Below, in pieces: positions 60,652 to 64,000 of a stretch of DNA of 64,000 nucleotides. Made by a program: the position numbers and the translations under genes. The DNA is taken from contig NZ_CP166730.1 of the NCBI RefSeq assembly GCF_041320665.1, positions 3,844,001 to 3,908,000 on the forward strand, given 5' to 3'. This DNA is from Comamonas sp. GB3 AK4-5 (GTDB lineage: Bacteria; Pseudomonadota; Gammaproteobacteria; Burkholderiales; Burkholderiaceae_C). The notes below the pieces were generated by a model. The model had not been told where the DNA came from and made no database searches. It saw only the letters and a program-made list of their open reading frames with translations. Within the stretch, counting starts at the first letter, position 1, and every line of letters begins with the position of its first letter.

Positions 60652-63231
60652 TCAGAATTTCCCTCGCAGAATCACCGCCATATTGCGCGGCTCGCCGTAA
60701 TAGTTGCCTGAAACCGAGGTTCCCATCGTTCGGTAATAGGTCTTGTCCAGCAGGTTGTTCACGTGAAAGGTCAGTGCCCAACGTGGGTCAAGGCGATACT
60801 CCGCCATCAGATTCCATACGGCATAGCCACCTTGGGTGTATTTGAACGGGACAGTAGGCCCATCGAATTTTCCGGTAGTTGCATTCCAGGTTGCAGCCGT
60901 GCCTGTCACATACTGCTTGCTTTGAATGTTGGCTCCGCCGCCGAGCTTCCACTGCGAAGCCTGATCCGGCAGCTGCCAAGTTCCCCAGAGCTTGAGCAAG
61001 TGCCGCGGCGTAATGCTGCTGAAGGGCGCATCGGTCGCTTTGTTACGGTTGTGGTTGTAGGTATAGCCCGCATAGAGGTTCACGCCACCTACCACCTCAC
61101 CACTGATTTCCATGTCAAAGCCCTGGCTGACCGTCTTGCCGCTGGATACGTAGCAGCACTGCCCCGAACGCCAGGTAATGCCCTGCAGCGGATAATGAGG
61201 ATCTAGCACGGCCTGGTCGTTCTGCTCTGTTCGATAGAGCGCAAAAGCTGTATTGAGCTTTCCATCCAACAACTCACCCTTGATGCCTAGCTCGGTGGTA
61301 GAGCCGTGCATGGGCTCCAGACCTGTTCCTGGTGCCGGGCCAGCCTTGTACTCTGCTTGCGGCTTGAATATCTCGGCATAGCTGGCATAGGCCGTCCATT
61401 GCCCATTCAGATCATGAACCAGGCCTGCAAACGGGACAGCCTTCGTCGGCTCGGAATAGCCCGTAGATTCCTGCGCCCCCCAGGCTCCTGAAACATCGCG
61501 TTCGCGGTAGGCCGCGCTGTACTTGTAGCGGTTCAGGCGTGCCCCGGCAATGAGCTTGGTTCCTTCTGCCAGTTCCATTCGCAAAGTGCCATACAACCCG
61601 TATTGCTTTTGTCCGTAGGGACCGTAGCTGCGCAGTGGATCCGCATTCATCACCGGCTCGGGCCATGGGGTGTTGCCTGGGTTGAATACGTCAAGCGGCC
61701 GCCCGATAGGGTTGGTGCTGTAACCGTAGTCATATTGGCGGCTGCTGATGTCCTGCATGTCTGCCCCGACCAACAGCTCATGCGTGCGACCCAGTAGCTT
61801 GAATGCGCCGCTGAGGTTCACATCCAGCAAGTTCTGGCGATTCCAATATTCGGTAGGGATACCAAGCCAGCGCGTTCCCTGCGCGGTCAGTGGGTCCACG
61901 GCCACCGCCCCAAATGCGGCCTTGGTCATCCCATGCTGACGCGCGCGGGTCGCATTGGCCCTCAGCGTCCATTGCGGCGCGACGCGCCAAGTGAGTTTGG
62001 CGAACGCCTCTTTGGAATATCCATCCATATAGGCCCAGTCTGTGGTCAGACTGGTGTGGCGTGGCAGTCCCAGGTCGGCGCCTGTGCTGTAGCGTGGCAG
62101 GCCTGCGCCGTTGCCATTTTCATGCAGGCGCTGCTCACGCATGCCCAAGGCCAGCGTGGCTGTCGGCCCAAGGTCGGCTTCGAGCACCCCGTAGAAGAAG
62201 GGTTTCTCGCTGGAGCGACGGTCCGTGAAGTATTTGCGGTTTTCATAAGCGATGACGGCTCGGCCACGCAATTTCCCATCAAAAGCCAAGGGGCCCGATG
62301 CATCGAATTCCGTGCGGTAGTTGTTCCAGCTGCCTGCACTTGCCGTGAAGCTGAACTGAGGCGTCGCTGTCGGCATCTTCCGTACAAGGTTCACCGCTCC
62401 CCCCGGATTTCCGGTGCCATTGAGCAAACCAGCCGCACCGCGCAACAACTCAATGCGATCGTATTCAGCCAGGTCATAGGCCACGTTGGCATACAGACCT
62501 GTGTCCATGGGTGCGCCGCCGTCCAGCTGGATGCTGTTGATCTGAAAACCACGCGAGTAGATGTTGGGCAATCGGTAATTGTTGTCCGTTACGGTCATAC
62601 CCACGGCCTGTTCAGCAGCCTTGCCCAGGTCGGTGATGTTCTGGTCATCCAGCCGCTGCCGGGTCATCACCGCCACCGACTGCGGCATCTCACGCATCGC
62701 CTGTGCAGTCTTTCCCACGGTGATCGCATCACTGGTGTAGGAACCTGTGCCCTCCGTTTCCCCCAAGCGTTGGGCCGCAACGCGTACTTCGCGCAGGCTG
62801 TAGTCCACCGGCACATGCACTTCTGCCACGGGCTGCAGCATATAGCTGCCATCGGGTCTGCGCAGTGCTTGCAGCCCGGTGTTATGCAACAGCGCTGCGA
62901 TCCCCTTTGCCTGCGTATGCCGCCCTTCCAGCCCCGGGCTGCGCAGGCCCTGCACCTGCTCCTGGGTGAAGGACAGCAACAGGCCCGAGGCGCGGCCGAA
63001 GCGGTTGAGTGCCTCATCCAGCGGGCCGGCGGGAATGCGGTAGTCGCGCAGGGCATCGGCCGCAGCGGCGGAAGGTGCAGGTGCCGCATTTTCTGCAGCC
63101 ACCTGCGCCGCAGCGCTGGCGCACAGGCCGGCAGCAGCCAGGGCCAGCACCAGACGGTGAACAGCCCATGCAGGGGCCGTAGAGGAAGAGGAGAAATGCG
63201 CAGAATGCGCCTGCGCCAAAAGATCAGCCAT
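60652..63231 (-). CDS. Second TonB-dependent siderophore receptor with STN domain
   Basis: 859 residues from the ATG at 63231; the in-frame start at 63303 was rejected because a signal-like segment (RLVLALAAAGLCASAAAQ) follows the later ATG. STN domain (about 65-135, YRIPAGPLDEALNRFGRASG), plug (about 170-290, REMPQSVAVMTRQRLDDQNI, GFQINSIQLDGGAP, GNPGGAVNLVRKMP), barrel ending VILRGKF. It is clearly homologous to the receptor at 46187-48736, and a CC pair in the barrel (GQCCYVSSGK against GNCCYLPQGK) is shared. A FecR gene precedes it, as in the first locus. Confidence 0.93.
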   Translation of the reverse strand: MADLLAQAHSAHFSSSSTAPAWAVHRLVLALAAAGLCASAAAQVAAENAAPAPSAAAADALRDYRIPAGPLDEALNRFGRASGLLLSFTQEQVQGLRSPGLEGRHTQAKGIAALLHNTGLQALRRPDGSYMLQPVAEVHVPVDYSLREVRVAAQRLGETEGTGSYTSDAITVGKTAQAMREMPQSVAVMTRQRLDDQNITDLGKAAEQAVGMTVTDNNYRLPNIYSRGFQINSIQLDGGAPMDTGLYANVAYDLAEYDRIELLRGAAGLLNGTGNPGGAVNLVRKMPTATPQFSFTASAGSWNNYRTEFDASGPLAFDGKLRGRAVIAYENRKYFTDRRSSEKPFFYGVLEADLGPTATLALGMREQRLHENGNGAGLPRYSTGADLGLPRHTSLTTDWAYMDGYSKEAFAKLTWRVAPQWTLRANATRARQHGMTKAAFGAVAVDPLTAQGTRWLGIPTEYWNRQNLLDVNLSGAFKLLGRTHELLVGADMQDISSRQYDYGYSTNPIGRPLDVFNPGNTPWPEPVMNADPLRSYGPYGQKQYGLYGTLRMELAEGTKLIAGARLNRYKYSAAYRERDVSGAWGAQESTGYSEPTKAVPFAGLVHDLNGQWTAYASYAEIFKPQAEYKAGPAPGTGLEPMHGSTTELGIKGELLDGKLNTAFALYRTEQNDQAVLDPHYPLQGITWRSGQCCYVSSGKTVSQGFDMEISGEVVGGVNLYAGYTYNHNRNKATDAPFSSITPRHLLKLWGTWQLPDQASQWKLGGGANIQSKQYVTGTAATWNATTGKFDGPTVPFKYTQGGYAVWNLMAEYRLDPRWALTFHVNNLLDKTYYRTMGTSVSGNYYGEPRNMAVILRGKF

Positions 63232-63563
63232 GGTGGTCAGGGCCCGAAGGCCGAAAAAATGAAGTGCAACCCACCGGCAAAAGACCGCACCGGGTTGGCC
63301 CACAGGCGGTGCGCACCGCCTTCCTTAGCCATGTCCCGCAAGCTGCCAAAACAGCCCACCTCGGCTGAAAAAATGGGGGAAATGCGTGCATGTGCTGCCC
63401 AGGGCCACCGAAGCGGCTTTCTTTTTTCATAGCTGCCTGTGCAATAAACACCATAGTTTCAGCAGCTTTTAAGGCGAAGACTCCGACAGCATCTGCGCAA
63501 GCCGCTATCAGCTCCATAGCACTGCAATTTCGGCAGCTTGCGAGCACTTGCCGCAATGGCGCT
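63232..63563. other. 332-base spacer between the FecR and receptor genes
   Basis: No gene seen. Bases 63421-63530 are AT-richer and carry repeated AGCTG-type words in both orientations, resembling a degenerate intergenic repeat. It may contain the sigma-dependent promoter of the receptor gene; none was assigned. Confidence 0.35.
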
Positions 63564-64000
63564 CTACAACGCGCCCACCGGGCCTATGGCCAGCTCCTGA
63601 CTGCCCCACCAGCGGGTCAGCGTGCGCACTTCCAGGTGCAGCAAGCTGCCCAAGGCCAGCATCACCCGGGGCACATCGTCCAGCGGATAAGTACCGGACA
63701 CCTGCAGCCCCGCAACTGCCGGGTGGCAGACCAGGGTGGCGGTGCTGGCAGGCTGCAAGGCCTGCAACACGGCGTCCAGCCGCATGCCGCGCGCCACCAG
63801 CATGCCATCCACCCAGGCCCAGGCATCTTCCCGCGCGGGTTCGGGCGTTTGCACCTGGTGGGCATCCAGCCAGGCCTGCTGGCCGGCCGGCAGCACCTGC
63901 CCAGGTGCCAGGCGAGGCTGCAGCTGCACTGCACCTTCGTAGACGGCAACCAGGCTGCGGCCATCCTCCTCGGTGCGCACGGTGAAGCGGGTGCCCAGGG
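63564..64000 (-). CDS. FecR-family protein, C-terminal part (5' end beyond window)
   Basis: About 145 codons are visible, entering in frame from the right edge at LGTRFTVRTEEDGRSLVAVY. This aligns with LGTRFTTR..LLAVYEGAVRIQP in the FecR at 48916. The C-terminal STN-like part is present (DAVLQALQPASTATLVCHPA, then VSGTYPLDDVPRVMLAL). It should be the transducer for the receptor at 60652-63231. A sigma factor is expected just outside the window. Confidence 0.88.
   Translation of the reverse strand, partial: LGTRFTVRTEEDGRSLVAVYEGAVQLQPRLAPGQVLPAGQQAWLDAHQVQTPEPAREDAWAWVDGMLVARGMRLDAVLQALQPASTATLVCHPAVAGLQVSGTYPLDDVPRVMLALGSLLHLEVRTLTRWWGSQELAIGPVGAL

Overview
The window reads as chromosome of a high-GC Burkholderiales bacterium of the Comamonas/Delftia type. 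This rests on gene content and family resemblance (degradative HMG-CoA reductase, paired FecI/FecR TonB-dependent receptor loci, Liv-type ABC operons, MocR and GcvA-like LysR regulators), not on a marker gene. No rRNA, tRNA, CRISPR array, prophage or intact insertion sequence was found.

Layout. 1-3783: a small metabolic unit (thiamine-diphosphate enzyme cut by the left edge, PLP aminotransferase, divergent LysR regulator). 3814-31560: a 27.7-kb locus, nearly all on the minus strand, that is the most interesting part of the window. In order of transcription it has an STN-domain periplasmic protein, an ECF sigma factor, a FecR-type anti-sigma factor and a 4,389-residue filamentous haemagglutinin-like adhesin. 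After a small opposite-strand gene come the TpsB outer-membrane transporter, an ExbB channel fused to DUF2341 and LamG-like periplasmic domains, ExbD, a TonB-like protein, a putative porin, a coiled-coil periplasmic protein, a parvulin-type prolyl isomerase, a YbjN-like protein, a second TonB_C-like protein and an HtrA-type protease. I infer a two-partner secretion system with its own signal relay, proton-motive-force energiser and periplasmic quality control.

31826-38585: accessory genes: GNAT acetyltransferase, MFS exporter, DkgB-type aldo/keto reductase, an amidase remnant, then a TetR / GPH-symporter / sulfatase unit with a near-perfect 36-bp palindrome as probable TetR operator. 38793-50489 (minus strand): an iron-siderophore locus with Fur-like sites: ECF sigma, FecR, TonB-dependent receptor, DUF3649, PepSY and DUF3325 membrane proteins, followed by a MacA-MacB-outer-membrane-factor export pump.

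51010-60517: a probable mevalonate or related branched-acid catabolism locus: Liv-type ABC transporter with a permease-ATPase fusion, acyl-CoA ligase, convergent NAD-type class II HMG-CoA reductase, and a MocR regulator. The motif CTGTACC-N10-GGTACAG lies both before the transporter operon and between the reductase and the regulator, suggesting a regulon. 60652-64000: a second TonB-dependent receptor preceded by a FecR gene cut by the right edge.

Many first-in-frame starts were replaced by internal starts where a Shine-Dalgarno sequence or signal peptide supported this. Family names come from motif recognition only; no database search was run.
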